Shown here: piece after piece, positions 15,733 to 24,824 of the stretch | How positions within the stretch are numbered: position 1 is the stretch's first letter | How the letters are laid out: the number at the start of each line of letters is the position of its first letter | Assembly: GCF_026167545.1 (NCBI RefSeq) | Contig: NZ_CP110678.1 | Span: 2,779,501-2,843,500 of the forward strand | Length of the DNA: 64,000 nt | Direction: 5' to 3' | Source of the DNA: Sphingomonas sp. S1-29 | Lineage (GTDB): Bacteria; Pseudomonadota; Alphaproteobacteria; Sphingomonadales; Sphingomonadaceae | Position numbers and translations under genes: made by a program | Notes under the pieces: model-generated | The model's input: the letters and a program-made list of their open reading frames with translations, nothing else | Database searches by the model: none | Told to the model about the DNA's origin: nothing

Positions 15733-16269
15733 ATGCCGATTGCGCCTGCCTGCCGATTGCCGCCGCCCTGGACCCACAAGGGCTATCGATTGCGCGCGGA
15801 GTGCGATGCCGACGAAGCGTTTCTGCGCGCGCTATACGCATCGACACGGACCGATGAACTCGCAGCGGCGATCGGTTGGAGCGAGGCCCGAAAGGCGGCA
15901 TTCCTTGCAGGGCAATTCGCGGCGCAGCGGCTGCATTTCCGCACCCGGATCGCCGGGTGCGGTTTCTGGGTGATCGAGCGCGGCGGTGATCCGGTGGGGC
16001 GGCTGTATCTGCAGGATACCGCTGACCGAATATTGCTCGTCGATGTCGCATTGCTCCCCGCCGAGCGCGGCAACGGCCTCGGCTCGGCATTATTGGCGGC
16101 CGTGCTCGCCGGGGCCGATGCAGCGGCCAAGCCGGTCTGCCTCGCGGTCGAGCCGGCGAGCGCAGCGATACGGCTGTACCGCCGGCTCGGCTTCGAGGTG
16201 ATCGGCGCCGAGGGTGGTCGGTATCGAATGGCGCGGCCGGTTCGCGCCGCCGCGCAGGCGCTCAGTTGA
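15733..16269 (+). CDS. GNAT family N-acetyltransferase
   Basis: This 178-residue protein has the GNAT core. The acetyl-CoA-binding motif A is LLPAERGNGLGSALLAAVL, followed by motif B-like AIRLYRRLGFEVIG. The N-terminus has an unusual RLRAECDADEAFLRALYASTR segment. Substrate is unknown. It is in the tail-collar operon, an arrangement I have seen described as recurrent for MdpB-like triplets. Its 3' end overlaps the DUF6916-like gene by 8 bp, convergent. Confidence 0.82.
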   Translation: MPIAPACRLPPPWTHKGYRLRAECDADEAFLRALYASTRTDELAAAIGWSEARKAAFLAGQFAAQRLHFRTRIAGCGFWVIERGGDPVGRLYLQDTADRILLVDVALLPAERGNGLGSALLAAVLAGADAAAKPVCLAVEPASAAIRLYRRLGFEVIGAEGGRYRMARPVRAAAQALS

Positions 16270-16555
16270 AGACGGCCTCGTACAGCGTGCCCGCTGCATC
16301 GCGGCCGACCGGGACCAAGAAGATGTCGAGCGTTCCTGCGGTCGGGTTGGCCAGCCGGTACAGCCCCTGCGCGAGCATCGGAAGGTGGTTCGACCGGAAC
16401 AGCAGCGCGAACGGTTGGCGCACGGCCGCGCCATGAGCCGGCAGCGGTTTTACCTCGATCAGCTCCAAGGCTGGGGCGTCGGGCTGCTCGCCCACGATAA
16501 AAAGCTCGCCGACGCATGGCGCGAACCGGTCGAGCTCCAACAGCCCTTCGCTCAT
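16262..16555 (-). CDS. DUF6916-like small protein
   Basis: With ATG 16555 this is a 97-residue protein; a GTG at 16585 would add ten Gly- and Asn-rich residues. It contains LLELDRFAPCVGELFIV, PFALLFRSNHLPMLAQGLYRLANPTAGTLDIFLVPVGRD. This pattern matches the DUF6916 family that accompanies tail-collar genes. No catalytic motif is visible. The gene is on the opposite strand, at the end of the collar block. Confidence 0.6.
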   Translation of the reverse strand: MSEGLLELDRFAPCVGELFIVGEQPDAPALELIEVKPLPAHGAAVRQPFALLFRSNHLPMLAQGLYRLANPTAGTLDIFLVPVGRDAAGTLYEAVFN

Positions 16556-16596
16556 CCTGCCCCCGTTTCCGTCCCCGTTCCCCACGGTAATGTTCG

Positions 16597-17850
16597 ATGA
16601 ACATCATCGCCGAATCAAGCGATGTCGGTGCCGCGGCAGCCGCCAAAGCCACCGATTTGGCACAGGTGAAGCCTGCGGCTTCGCGCGAGTTTCTATTGAT
16701 TCGCCGCTGCATCGCCCGATCGTCGACCCCGGTGCAGCGCGAAGCGATCGCTTCGCTCGCGCAGGCCGTCGATCCCGATCGCGTGTTGGCGATCGCGGTG
16801 CGACACGGGGTGACCGGACTGGTCGCGCAGGCACTGTCGGATGCCGGCGTTGCCGTCCCGCCGCCGATCGCCGCGGTTGCGCGCAAGCGTGGCTTCGCGG
16901 CGCTGCGCCAGGCGCAAACCGCACTGGCGCTGCAAGACGCGCTGCACCGCGCCGGGGTAGCGTCGATCGAGCTCAAGGGCAGCACGCTTGCGCGCAAATT
17001 CTATGGAACGATCGGCGCGCGGGAGTCGGTCGATATCGATCTGGTCGTCGCGCCGGGCGATGTCGCGCGCGGCTGGCAAGTGCTCGAGGCGATGGGGTTC
17101 GATCGGGTGACGCCGCATCATCCGCGCGAGGGTGCGGTCCCGCCTTTGTATCGCTGGGCGGCCAAGGACAGCATCCATCGGCATCGCGACAGCGGGGTGG
17201 TGGTCGAGCTCCACTGGCGGCTGTCGGACGATCTGGAACGCCCCGAACTGCCGCCGCGCGCGACCTGGCAGGCGGTCGAGATCGACGATGGCCGCGCGCT
17301 GATGACGCTGGGGGACGACGATCTGTTCGTCTATCTGTGCACGCACGGCGCGGCGCATGGCTGGGCGCGGCTCAAATGGCTCGCCGACATCGGCGCGATG
17401 CTGGCGGCGGCGCCCGATGATGGCGCACGCTATTGGCGGCTGGCGCAGGGCGCAGGGAGCGCGCGTGCCGCGGCATCGGCGCTGCTGCTCGCCCACCAAC
17501 TGCTCGGCACCCCGCTGCCTCCCGGCTTCGCCTGCTGCTCGCGGCGGGTGGCGCTGCTCAACCGGATGGCGATCCGGATCATCACCGCAGGCGGCGGCAC
17601 GCGCGAATTGGCAACGACGCGCTATCGCGGCTGGGCCGAATTCGCCGCCAAATTGCTCATCGCGCCGCGGATCGGCAATGCGGCGGCGATCGTGCGGCGA
17701 TTGCTGGTGTCGGGCGAGGATGTCGGGCTGCTGGCGCTGCCGCGCGGGCTGGTGTTCGTGTATCCGCTGCTGCGCCTGCCGCTGCTGATCGCGCGCCGCG
17801 TCCGCCGTGCGCGGCTCAGCGCGACCCGAAGCCGGTTACGATCGTCTTGA
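16597..17850 (+). CDS. NTP_transf_5-type nucleotidyltransferase family protein
   Basis: This 417-residue protein has the polymerase-beta-like core ELKGSTLARKFYGTIGARESVDIDLVV, with D-x-D metal ligands near residues 145-150, and HWRL further down. It belongs to the uncharacterised nucleotidyltransferase family (PF14907). Members occur in lasso clusters with a kinase: in the pseudomycoidin system a kinase and a nucleotidyltransferase act in turn on the peptide tail, as I recall. The gene also borders the polysaccharide locus, so a role there is possible. The last 60 residues are basic. Confidence 0.78.
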   Translation: MNIIAESSDVGAAAAAKATDLAQVKPAASREFLLIRRCIARSSTPVQREAIASLAQAVDPDRVLAIAVRHGVTGLVAQALSDAGVAVPPPIAAVARKRGFAALRQAQTALALQDALHRAGVASIELKGSTLARKFYGTIGARESVDIDLVVAPGDVARGWQVLEAMGFDRVTPHHPREGAVPPLYRWAAKDSIHRHRDSGVVVELHWRLSDDLERPELPPRATWQAVEIDDGRALMTLGDDDLFVYLCTHGAAHGWARLKWLADIGAMLAAAPDDGARYWRLAQGAGSARAAASALLLAHQLLGTPLPPGFACCSRRVALLNRMAIRIITAGGGTRELATTRYRGWAEFAAKLLIAPRIGNAAAIVRRLLVSGEDVGLLALPRGLVFVYPLLRLPLLIARRVRRARLSATRSRLRSS

Positions 17851-19108
17851 GCGTCCGCACCACGATCAGCATATCGAGCCAGAAGCTGAAGCGGCTGATG
17901 TAGAAGAAGTCGTAGCTGAGCTTCTTCAACACATCGTCGATGCTGGTGACATGCCCCTGATTGACCTGCGCCCATCCCGACACCCCCGGGCGGACGATGT
18001 GGCGATAGCGATAGAAGGGAATTTCGCGCTCATACCATTGCGACAAAATCTCGGCCTCGGGGCGCGGGCCGATCCAGCTCATCTCGCCGCGCAGGATATT
18101 GTAGATTTGCGGGATCTCGTCGATCCGTGTCCTCCGCAGATGCCGCCCCAGCCGCGTGATGCGCGGATCGCCGGGTGCGGTGATCGCGACGTCCTCGGGG
18201 CGAAGGCAGGCGGGTTGCGCGGCATGCATCGTGCGGAACTTCCAGACGGTGAAGACCCGGCCGCGATAGCCGATTCGGTTCTGGCGAAAGAAGATCGGGC
18301 CGGGTGAATCGGCCTTTACCGCGCCGGCGATCACCAGCAGCACGGGCAGCACCAACGGCAACAATGCGAGCGCGATCAAGGCGTCGGCAAGCTGCTTGAC
18401 GGTCAGATAGGTCGCGTTGGGCATCAACGACCCGAACGCATTTTCGGACAATCGCTCCATCTGGACCTGGCCGGTCAGCGACTGGCGAAGCTGTTTATAG
18501 TGCACCACCGATATCCCCGCGAGCGCGCATTCGGCGAGGAAGCGTTCCCATTCGGGGGGCAGGTCGTGGTCGAAATCGGCGGCCAGCGTGGTGCAGTGGC
18601 GCGGGAATACCGGATGGTCGAGCCGGGTCCAGCAGATGCTGTCGATCGGATACAGGCTGTCGACGCCCCCCATCGGCACCACCGCGATGTTCAGCCGCTG
18701 CTGCCGCTGGATCATGAAATAGACGACATAATACCAGGTCACCGACAGCCCGAACCCGGCGATCAGCAGCGGCCGGCTGTAATCGAGTCGCAGCAGGAAG
18801 AAGACCGCGAACACCGCCGCAAAGGTGGAGGCGAAGACCGGCAGGACATAATAGCTCGCGCGGATGCCGGGAAAGGCGACCATGTTGCTGAACAACCAGA
18901 AGCCCAGGCACACCGCGCCAAGGCTGCCGAGGATCGAGGCCGGGAAAAGCGCGAACTGCCACAATGCCGGCTCGATCGCCGCGGCGACCGCGCCCGGGAC
19001 GAGCACCGCGAACAGCACGCCGCCCCCCAATTGCAGGTCGCGCCGCTGCCAGATCCGTCTGCGGATCGGCGCGTGGCGGACCCGCCTAAAGGCGCCAGCG
19101 TCGTACAT
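17816..19108 (-). CDS. Initiating polyprenyl-phosphate sugar-1-phosphate transferase (exopolysaccharide)
   Basis: With ATG 19108 this is a 430-residue membrane protein. An N-terminal block of four to five helices is followed by a soluble CoA-fold-like region. The catalytic domain has KADSPGPIFFRQNRIGYRGR, VWKFRTMHA, RTRIDEIPQIYNILRGEMSWIGPRPE and YRYRHIVRPGVSGWAQV. It would transfer the first sugar phosphate to undecaprenyl phosphate. The start overlaps the preceding dehydrogenase gene by 23 bp. The longer frame upstream is out of context. Convergent with the nucleotidyltransferase gene, overlapping by 35 bp. Confidence 0.92.
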   Translation of the reverse strand: MYDAGAFRRVRHAPIRRRIWQRRDLQLGGGVLFAVLVPGAVAAAIEPALWQFALFPASILGSLGAVCLGFWLFSNMVAFPGIRASYYVLPVFASTFAAVFAVFFLLRLDYSRPLLIAGFGLSVTWYYVVYFMIQRQQRLNIAVVPMGGVDSLYPIDSICWTRLDHPVFPRHCTTLAADFDHDLPPEWERFLAECALAGISVVHYKQLRQSLTGQVQMERLSENAFGSLMPNATYLTVKQLADALIALALLPLVLPVLLVIAGAVKADSPGPIFFRQNRIGYRGRVFTVWKFRTMHAAQPACLRPEDVAITAPGDPRITRLGRHLRRTRIDEIPQIYNILRGEMSWIGPRPEAEILSQWYEREIPFYRYRHIVRPGVSGWAQVNQGHVTSIDDVLKKLSYDFFYISRFSFWLDMLIVVRTLKTIVTGFGSR

Positions 19109-20366
19109 GGTCGAATGCCGGGGAGGGGGGGACGATATTCTTGAGGTCGCCGAAGATTCCGCCGGGGACGAGCATCGCGGCGAAGCGCTCGGGGGGCAGC
19201 GCGCGATAGGCGTCGTGCGCGACCGCGAGCAGGACGATGTCGTATCGCGGCGCATCGGGCAGCACCTGGATCAGCGTCAGGCCATATTCGTGCGCGGCGG
19301 CGGCGGGGTCGGCGCGCGGATCGTGGACGTCGACCTGATGGCCATGGTTGCGCAGCCGCGCGACGACATCGATCACCTTGCTGTTGCGCAGGTCGGCGAC
19401 ATTCTCCTTGAAAGTCAGCCCGAGGACCAGCGCGTGGCCGGGTGTCACGGTCGCCGCCGATAGCCGGTCGGCGATCCATTGGCCCATGCCGTCGTTGGTG
19501 TGGCGGCCCGCCAGGATGACTTCGGGGCGGTGCCCCAGGCTTTCGGCGCAGTGGCTGAGATAATAGGGGTCGACGCCGATGCAGTGGCCACCGACCAGCC
19601 CCGGCTGGAACGGCAGGAAATTCCACTTGGTGCGCGCCGCAGCGAGCACGTCCCAGATCGACAGGTCGAGCCTGGCGACGATCTGCGACACTTCGTTGAT
19701 GAAGGCGATGTTGATGTCGCGCTGCGCGTTTTCGATGACCTTGGCGGCCTCGGCGGCGCGGATCGAGGCGGCGGCGAAGGTGCCCGCGCTGGTGACCCGG
19801 TCATAGACCGCGCACAGCCGCCGGGTGACCTCGGGGCTCTCGCCCGCGACGACCTTGACGATCCGATCGACGCGATGCTCGCGGTCGCCCGGATTGACCC
19901 GCTCGGGCGAGTAGCCGAGGAAAAAGTCGCGTCCGCGGGTGAGCCCCGACACCGCCTCGACCAGTGGGCCGCAGACATCCTCGGTGACCCCGGGATAGAC
20001 GGTGCTTTCATAGACGATGATCGGCTGCCGCGCCGGATCGATCATCCGCGCGACCATCGTGGTGGCGGCGCGTAGCGGGGCGAGATCGGGGCAGTTGTTT
20101 GCATCGACCGGGGTGGGGACGGTGACGACGTAGATGTCGGCGGGGGCGCATCGGTCGGGGTCGTCGGTCAATTCGAGCGAGGACCGGGCGAGCGCTTCGG
20201 CATCGACTTCGCCGGTCCGATCGCTGCCGGTGCGCAGCTCGGCGATGCGGGCGGGATCGATGTCGACGCCGGTCGTGGGAAAGCAGGTCGCCAGCTGAAC
20301 GGCAAGTGGCAGGCCAACATAGCCCAGACCGATCACGACGATGCGACAGTCGCTGCGATCGGTCAC
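19086..20366 (-). CDS. tviB: UDP-N-acetylhexosamine 6-dehydrogenase (TviB/WbpA type)
   Basis: This 426-residue protein begins at GTG 20366, preceded by a GGGGGG stretch. It has the NAD-binding GLGYVGLP, TVPTPVDANNCPDL, ESTVYPGVTED, GYSPERVNPGD and the active-site Cys in GGHCIGVDPYYL. This combination marks the UDP-N-acetyl-hexosaminuronate dehydrogenases, which oxidise UDP-GlcNAc or UDP-GalNAc to the uronic acid. It supplies an acidic sugar for the polymer. The AsnB protein in the same locus could amidate such uronates. Confidence 0.9.
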   Translation of the reverse strand: MTDRSDCRIVVIGLGYVGLPLAVQLATCFPTTGVDIDPARIAELRTGSDRTGEVDAEALARSSLELTDDPDRCAPADIYVVTVPTPVDANNCPDLAPLRAATTMVARMIDPARQPIIVYESTVYPGVTEDVCGPLVEAVSGLTRGRDFFLGYSPERVNPGDREHRVDRIVKVVAGESPEVTRRLCAVYDRVTSAGTFAAASIRAAEAAKVIENAQRDINIAFINEVSQIVARLDLSIWDVLAAARTKWNFLPFQPGLVGGHCIGVDPYYLSHCAESLGHRPEVILAGRHTNDGMGQWIADRLSAATVTPGHALVLGLTFKENVADLRNSKVIDVVARLRNHGHQVDVHDPRADPAAAAHEYGLTLIQVLPDAPRYDIVLLAVAHDAYRALPPERFAAMLVPGGIFGDLKNIVPPSPAFDHVRRWRL

Positions 20367-20587
20367 TGGCCCCCCTGGTGCTATTGAACGAACTCATTAC
20401 TGGCTGAAAAAAGCGAAGGTTGAATAAGCTCGACGTACCATCGACGCATCACGCTGCCGCAGTCTGCCCGGCACCATCCGCGAATCGAAAATACAATGAA
20501 CAGGAAGGAACGGTAAATATCGTGCCAAATCAAGTTACATCTATTGTAGAAAGATGGCCGGGCAGTGATAGAGCCATAGTGGTTGCA
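20367..20587. other. AT-richer intergenic gap in the polysaccharide locus
   Basis: A 221-bp gap separates the glycosyltransferase from the dehydrogenase gene. It is noticeably less GC-rich than the surrounding genes and contains no ORF with family signals. It may hold a secondary promoter for the dehydrogenase and sugar-transferase pair. I found no clear -35/-10 pair. Confidence 0.4.
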
Positions 20588-21706
20588 CTACTGATGCAAT
20601 GCCCGCGCGATAGCATCACGATAAAGCCTGATCACCTGGACTTCGGAAAAGCACGTCGTGGCCAAGGTTCGCGCGGTATTCCCCATCCGGTCGCGGTCTT
20701 CCCGGGGAAGCGCGATCATCGCGAGCATCTTCGTGGCAAGATCGGCGGCGCTTCGTGGCTCGCACAGCAATCCCGTCACCCCGTCGCGGACGATATCGGC
20801 GCAGCCGGGCACCCGCGTGGTGATCGCGGGGGTGGCCATCGCCGCGGCTTCGAGCAGCACGCGCGACATCCCCTCGCGATACGAGGGTAGGACGATGCAA
20901 TCGGCGGCGGCGATCGCCGGGCGAACGTCGGGGCTCGCGCCGCAATAGGCGATCACGCCTTCGCGGACCCAGCCATCGACCGTCGCGCGGGGGATGGCGG
21001 TCGGGTTCACGACGTCGAGGAACCCCATGATGTCGAACGCGGCATCGGGGTGGACCGCCTGCACCGATCGCGCGGCGTCGACATATTCGAACACCCCCTT
21101 GTCACGGATCAACCGCGCGATCAGCAGGAAGCGGAAGGGATGCGCGGGCGGCGGGGCAAAGCGCGCGGGATCGAAATGATCGGGGTCGATGCCCGATCCG
21201 GGGAGGATTTCGGCCCGGGCGGGGTCGATGATCCGCTGTTCGACGAACAGGTCGCGATCGTGCCGGTTTTGGAAGAAGACGGTCGACGATCGGCGCAGGC
21301 CCGCGCGGTACAGCCAGCGCACCACCCGGGTGAGCCAGTTGCTGCGGATGAACGCCGTGCCTAACCCCGAAATATTGTTGATGGCCGGCACCCCGGTGAG
21401 CCAAGCCGCCAGCCCGCCATAGATGTTGGGCTTGATCGTCCACCCCAGGAAGACATCGGGGCGTTCGCGCCGCATCAGCGCGACATAGCGCGACACCAGA
21501 ATCGCGTCGGCGATCGGCGAGACCCCGCGCGGCGCCATCGGCAGCGCGATCGTGCGTATCCCGAGCGCTTCGACCTGCGCGAGATACCCATCGTCGACCA
21601 CCGCGGCGACCAGCTCATGTCCGTCGGCGAGCAGCGCGCGCACCAGCGCCGCGCGGAAATTGACGATGTTCCACGCGGCATTCACCGATAGCAGGATCTT
21701 CGCCAT
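20588..21706 (-). CDS. Glycosyltransferase family 4 protein
   Basis: This 372-residue GT-B protein has an N-terminal acceptor domain (SVNAAWNIVNFRAALVRAL) and a C-terminal donor domain with RLIRDKGVFEYVDAA and the E-x7-E motif PSYREGMSRVLLEAAAMATP. It resembles the PglA/CapM-like group transferring HexNAc residues. Acceptor and donor cannot be fixed. It follows the EpsG-like polymerase by 13 bp and ends the upstream half of the minus-strand operon. Confidence 0.88.
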   Translation of the reverse strand: MAKILLSVNAAWNIVNFRAALVRALLADGHELVAAVVDDGYLAQVEALGIRTIALPMAPRGVSPIADAILVSRYVALMRRERPDVFLGWTIKPNIYGGLAAWLTGVPAINNISGLGTAFIRSNWLTRVVRWLYRAGLRRSSTVFFQNRHDRDLFVEQRIIDPARAEILPGSGIDPDHFDPARFAPPPAHPFRFLLIARLIRDKGVFEYVDAARSVQAVHPDAAFDIMGFLDVVNPTAIPRATVDGWVREGVIAYCGASPDVRPAIAAADCIVLPSYREGMSRVLLEAAAMATPAITTRVPGCADIVRDGVTGLLCEPRSAADLATKMLAMIALPREDRDRMGNTARTLATTCFSEVQVIRLYRDAIARALHQ

Positions 21707-21719
21707 CGCCGGCGCTAGC

Positions 21720-22793
21720 TCAGCATTGCAGGCATATCGCGTCCTCGAAGAAATAGGAGCGATAGGGCAGCCAATATTCGATGTTCACCGCATAATTGAG
21801 CCAGACGAAGAACGCCGCGGCGTACAGCGCCAGGATCGCGACGGTGATCAGCCGCTCGCCGCGCTGGTCGCCGGCGAAGGCGGCGGGCGCGCGCGCATAG
21901 ACGAAGCATTGCAGCGGCAGCAGGTACAGCCCCAGCCGATCGACCACGGTCGAGGATTGGAACACGAACAACAGTGCCAACGCCGCGATCGCTGCGGCGG
22001 CAAGCGCCGACCAGACGCTGCGCTCGGCACCCACCAGCGCGAAACGGTCGCGGAAGGCCAGCAGCAACATGCCCGGCAGCGCGGTCATGAACAGCCGGAT
22101 CGCCGCGCCCGACGATTCCATCGCCGCCTCGACATAGTTGGTGAGGAAGGTTTCGGCGCGCGCGGCGATGATCGCGTAGCTGAGCGCGGCTAGCATCGTC
22201 AGCGCGAGCGCCACGCGCAGGACGATGTTGCGGTTGGTGACCAGCGCCGCCAGCGGCAGCAGGATCAGCGCGGTGGTATGGAACAGCGATCCTACCAGCA
22301 CCCAGGCCGAATAGCGCAGCACATGGCCGTGCTGCAGCGAGACGAGCCCCATCATCAGGAACGAGATCGCCATCCCCTGGCGGATATATCCCATCCCCAT
22401 CACCACCACGAGATAGGGGATCGCCACCGCCATGCAGAGCCAGGGCCGCGGCTGGGCGAGGCAGAAACGCGTCAGTGCCACCGCCATCGCGGTGCCGCTG
22501 ACCGCGGTGATCAGCAGCATGCCGAGGTCCGAGCGTGCCGCCGCTACCGTGAGCAGGGTGAACGCCGGGTCGCCGAGCGGGTGGAGCCTGGCTGGATCCC
22601 AGAAGGCCCGCTCGACCATGCGCGCATAATTCGCCCAGTCGCCGCCGGTTTCCCACCGAAACCCGATCACCAGCACCAGCCCCAACAGCGCGATTCCCCA
22701 GGCGAAACCGTAACGCTGCCGCTCGCGCCGATCGGCCTGCTCGACCAGCGCCATCATCGCGGGAAAGCCGAACATCAGCCAATAGATCAGCAT
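21720..22793 (-). CDS. EpsG-like polysaccharide polymerase (Wzy function)
   Basis: Start ATG 22793 gives 357 residues with about ten hydrophobic helices and the early GGDWANYARM loop typical of EpsG-family polymerases. It would join repeat units in the periplasm or at the inner membrane. The start overlaps the stop of the asparagine synthase gene by 7 bp. A longer frame upstream is only an out-of-frame shadow. Confidence 0.8.
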   Translation of the reverse strand: MLIYWLMFGFPAMMALVEQADRRERQRYGFAWGIALLGLVLVIGFRWETGGDWANYARMVERAFWDPARLHPLGDPAFTLLTVAAARSDLGMLLITAVSGTAMAVALTRFCLAQPRPWLCMAVAIPYLVVVMGMGYIRQGMAISFLMMGLVSLQHGHVLRYSAWVLVGSLFHTTALILLPLAALVTNRNIVLRVALALTMLAALSYAIIAARAETFLTNYVEAAMESSGAAIRLFMTALPGMLLLAFRDRFALVGAERSVWSALAAAAIAALALLFVFQSSTVVDRLGLYLLPLQCFVYARAPAAFAGDQRGERLITVAILALYAAAFFVWLNYAVNIEYWLPYRSYFFEDAICLQC

Positions 22794-24751
22794 GGTTCGG
22801 ACCAGTGAGCGGCCCAGGCGCGGTACATCAGCACGCCCCACAAGGACGCGGTCCAATCCTGCGATCCCTCGACATGCGCCTCCCAGCGCCGCCGGATCGG
22901 GTCGGGATCGAGCAACGGATCGAGCCGCAGCTGGTCGTGGCGAAGCAATTCCTCGGCCCAATCGCGCAATGGCCCGCGCAGCCACGCGCCGATCGGCACC
23001 GCGAACCCCGCCTTGGGCCGATCGATCAGCGCGGGGGGAACGTGGCGATACAATATCTGCCGCAGCAGCCATTTTCCCTGGCCGTCGCGCTTCTTGAACG
23101 CCAGTGGGGTGCGCCACGCCTGCTCGACGACATGATGGTCGAGGAACGGAACGCGCGTCTCGAGCCCCACCGCCATGCTCGCGCGATCGACCTTGGTGAG
23201 GATGTCGTTGGGCAGATAGCCGAGCATGTCCCAGTGCATCATCCGCTCCTCGGGCGTGCGCGCGGTTTGCGGCAGCGCGAGCATCGGGTGCGCATCGCCG
23301 GGCTCGGCCAAGGGCAGCCCCGACATCCATTCCTCGCTCGACGCGCGATAGATCGCCTGGGTGTCGAGACCGGTCCCGAGCATCCGCGCGGTCTTGTGCA
23401 GCTTGTCGCCCAGCATCGGCATGTCGGGCAGCATCGGCAGCCGTGCCAGCCGGTCCCAATTGCTCGGTGCGATCGTCGTGATGCCGCGCCCGATCGCGGC
23501 GCGAAGCGGCTGCGGGAGCCGCGCGATCCTGTCCCAGACGCGGCGCGACACCAGATAGCGATTATAGCCGCAGAACAATTCGTCGCCGCCGTCGCCCGAC
23601 AACGCAACCGTCACCGTCGCGCGGGTGATCCGGCTGAGCAATACGGTGGGCAGCTGCGATGAATCGGCGAAGGGCTCGTCATAAATCGTCGGCAGCGCGG
23701 GGATGACCGCGCGGACATCCTCCGCGCCGACCATCGTTTCATGATGTTCGGTGCCCAGATGCCGCGCCACCGCGCGCGCATGCGGCGCTTCGTCATAGCC
23801 CGCTTCGGCAAAGCCGATCGTGAAGGTCCGCACGCGCGCCGACGTCGCCTCGCGCATCAGCGCGACGATCGTCGATGAATCGATGCCGCCCGACAGGAAC
23901 GCGCCGACCGGAACGTCGGCGATCATCTGTCCTGCGATCGCGGTGCGCAGCCGGGCCTCGAGCTGTTCGACCGCTTGCGGCGCGGTCATCGCCGGGTCGG
24001 GACCCGCCGTGACGCTATCTTCCAGCGACCAATAGCGGGTGCAGCGCACCCCTTGGGTCGCCGTGCCCGACGCGCTCGGCGGGGCCGCCGGCGGGCAATC
24101 GAGCGCGCGCGAATCGAGTGTTACAATCACCCCGGGCTCGACCTTGTACACCCGCTGCAGGATCGACCATGGCGCGGGGACGCTGTTGTGGCGCAGGTAC
24201 AGCGCCAGTGCGTCGGCGTCGGTGCGCGCGGTGAAGCTCGTTGCGGCGCGGATCGCCTTGAGCTCGGAGCCAAACAAGATCGCGCGGTTCGACCAGCCAA
24301 AATAAAGCGGCTTCTCGCCGATCCGGTCGCGCGCCAGCGCCAAGGTCCGCTCGTGCCGATCCCACAGCGCCAGCGCAAACATGCCGACCGATCGGGTCAG
24401 CGTCGCCGCCAGCCCCCAATGCGCGATCGCGTGGACCAGCGTTTCGGTGTCCGATTGGCCCGCCCAGTCGATCGGGCGCTTGGCTTCGAGCAAATGGCGC
24501 AAGTTGCGATGATTGTAGATTTCACCGTTGAAGCTAAGAATATAGCGTCCGCAAGGTGACGCCATCGGTTGATGGCCCGCCGCCGTAAGATCGATGATGG
24601 ATAAACGACGATGCGACAGCGCAATGCCCGCCATGTCATCGTGCCAGATGCCGCCATCATCGGGGCCGCGATGGCGGATTGCGTCGGCCATCGCCACCGC
24701 GTCATGCCGTCGTGCCGGCCCGTGCGACCAGATACCCGCAATCCCGCACAT
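22787..24751 (-). CDS. asnB: Asparagine synthase (glutamine-hydrolyzing)-type amidotransferase
   Basis: This 654-residue protein has the classic N-terminal Cys2 nucleophile (MCGIAGIW), RHRGPDD, FNGEIYN and DRIGEKPLY. Its synthetase domain has SGGIDSS at 287-293 and LSGDGGDELFCGYNRY. All catalytic residues for glutamine hydrolysis and ATP-dependent amidation are present. In polysaccharide loci such enzymes often amidate sugar uronates. The dehydrogenase at 19086 makes that plausible. It is distinct from the lasso cyclase at 11711. Confidence 0.93.
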   Translation of the reverse strand: MCGIAGIWSHGPARRHDAVAMADAIRHRGPDDGGIWHDDMAGIALSHRRLSIIDLTAAGHQPMASPCGRYILSFNGEIYNHRNLRHLLEAKRPIDWAGQSDTETLVHAIAHWGLAATLTRSVGMFALALWDRHERTLALARDRIGEKPLYFGWSNRAILFGSELKAIRAATSFTARTDADALALYLRHNSVPAPWSILQRVYKVEPGVIVTLDSRALDCPPAAPPSASGTATQGVRCTRYWSLEDSVTAGPDPAMTAPQAVEQLEARLRTAIAGQMIADVPVGAFLSGGIDSSTIVALMREATSARVRTFTIGFAEAGYDEAPHARAVARHLGTEHHETMVGAEDVRAVIPALPTIYDEPFADSSQLPTVLLSRITRATVTVALSGDGGDELFCGYNRYLVSRRVWDRIARLPQPLRAAIGRGITTIAPSNWDRLARLPMLPDMPMLGDKLHKTARMLGTGLDTQAIYRASSEEWMSGLPLAEPGDAHPMLALPQTARTPEERMMHWDMLGYLPNDILTKVDRASMAVGLETRVPFLDHHVVEQAWRTPLAFKKRDGQGKWLLRQILYRHVPPALIDRPKAGFAVPIGAWLRGPLRDWAEELLRHDQLRLDPLLDPDPIRRRWEAHVEGSQDWTASLWGVLMYRAWAAHWSEPC

Positions 24752-24824
24752 CTAGCGACCCCCGATATTGGATGCACAATAGAAAGCCGCGCGCGTCAAG
24801 AAAACTTCGGTGTTGCGGCGTGAT

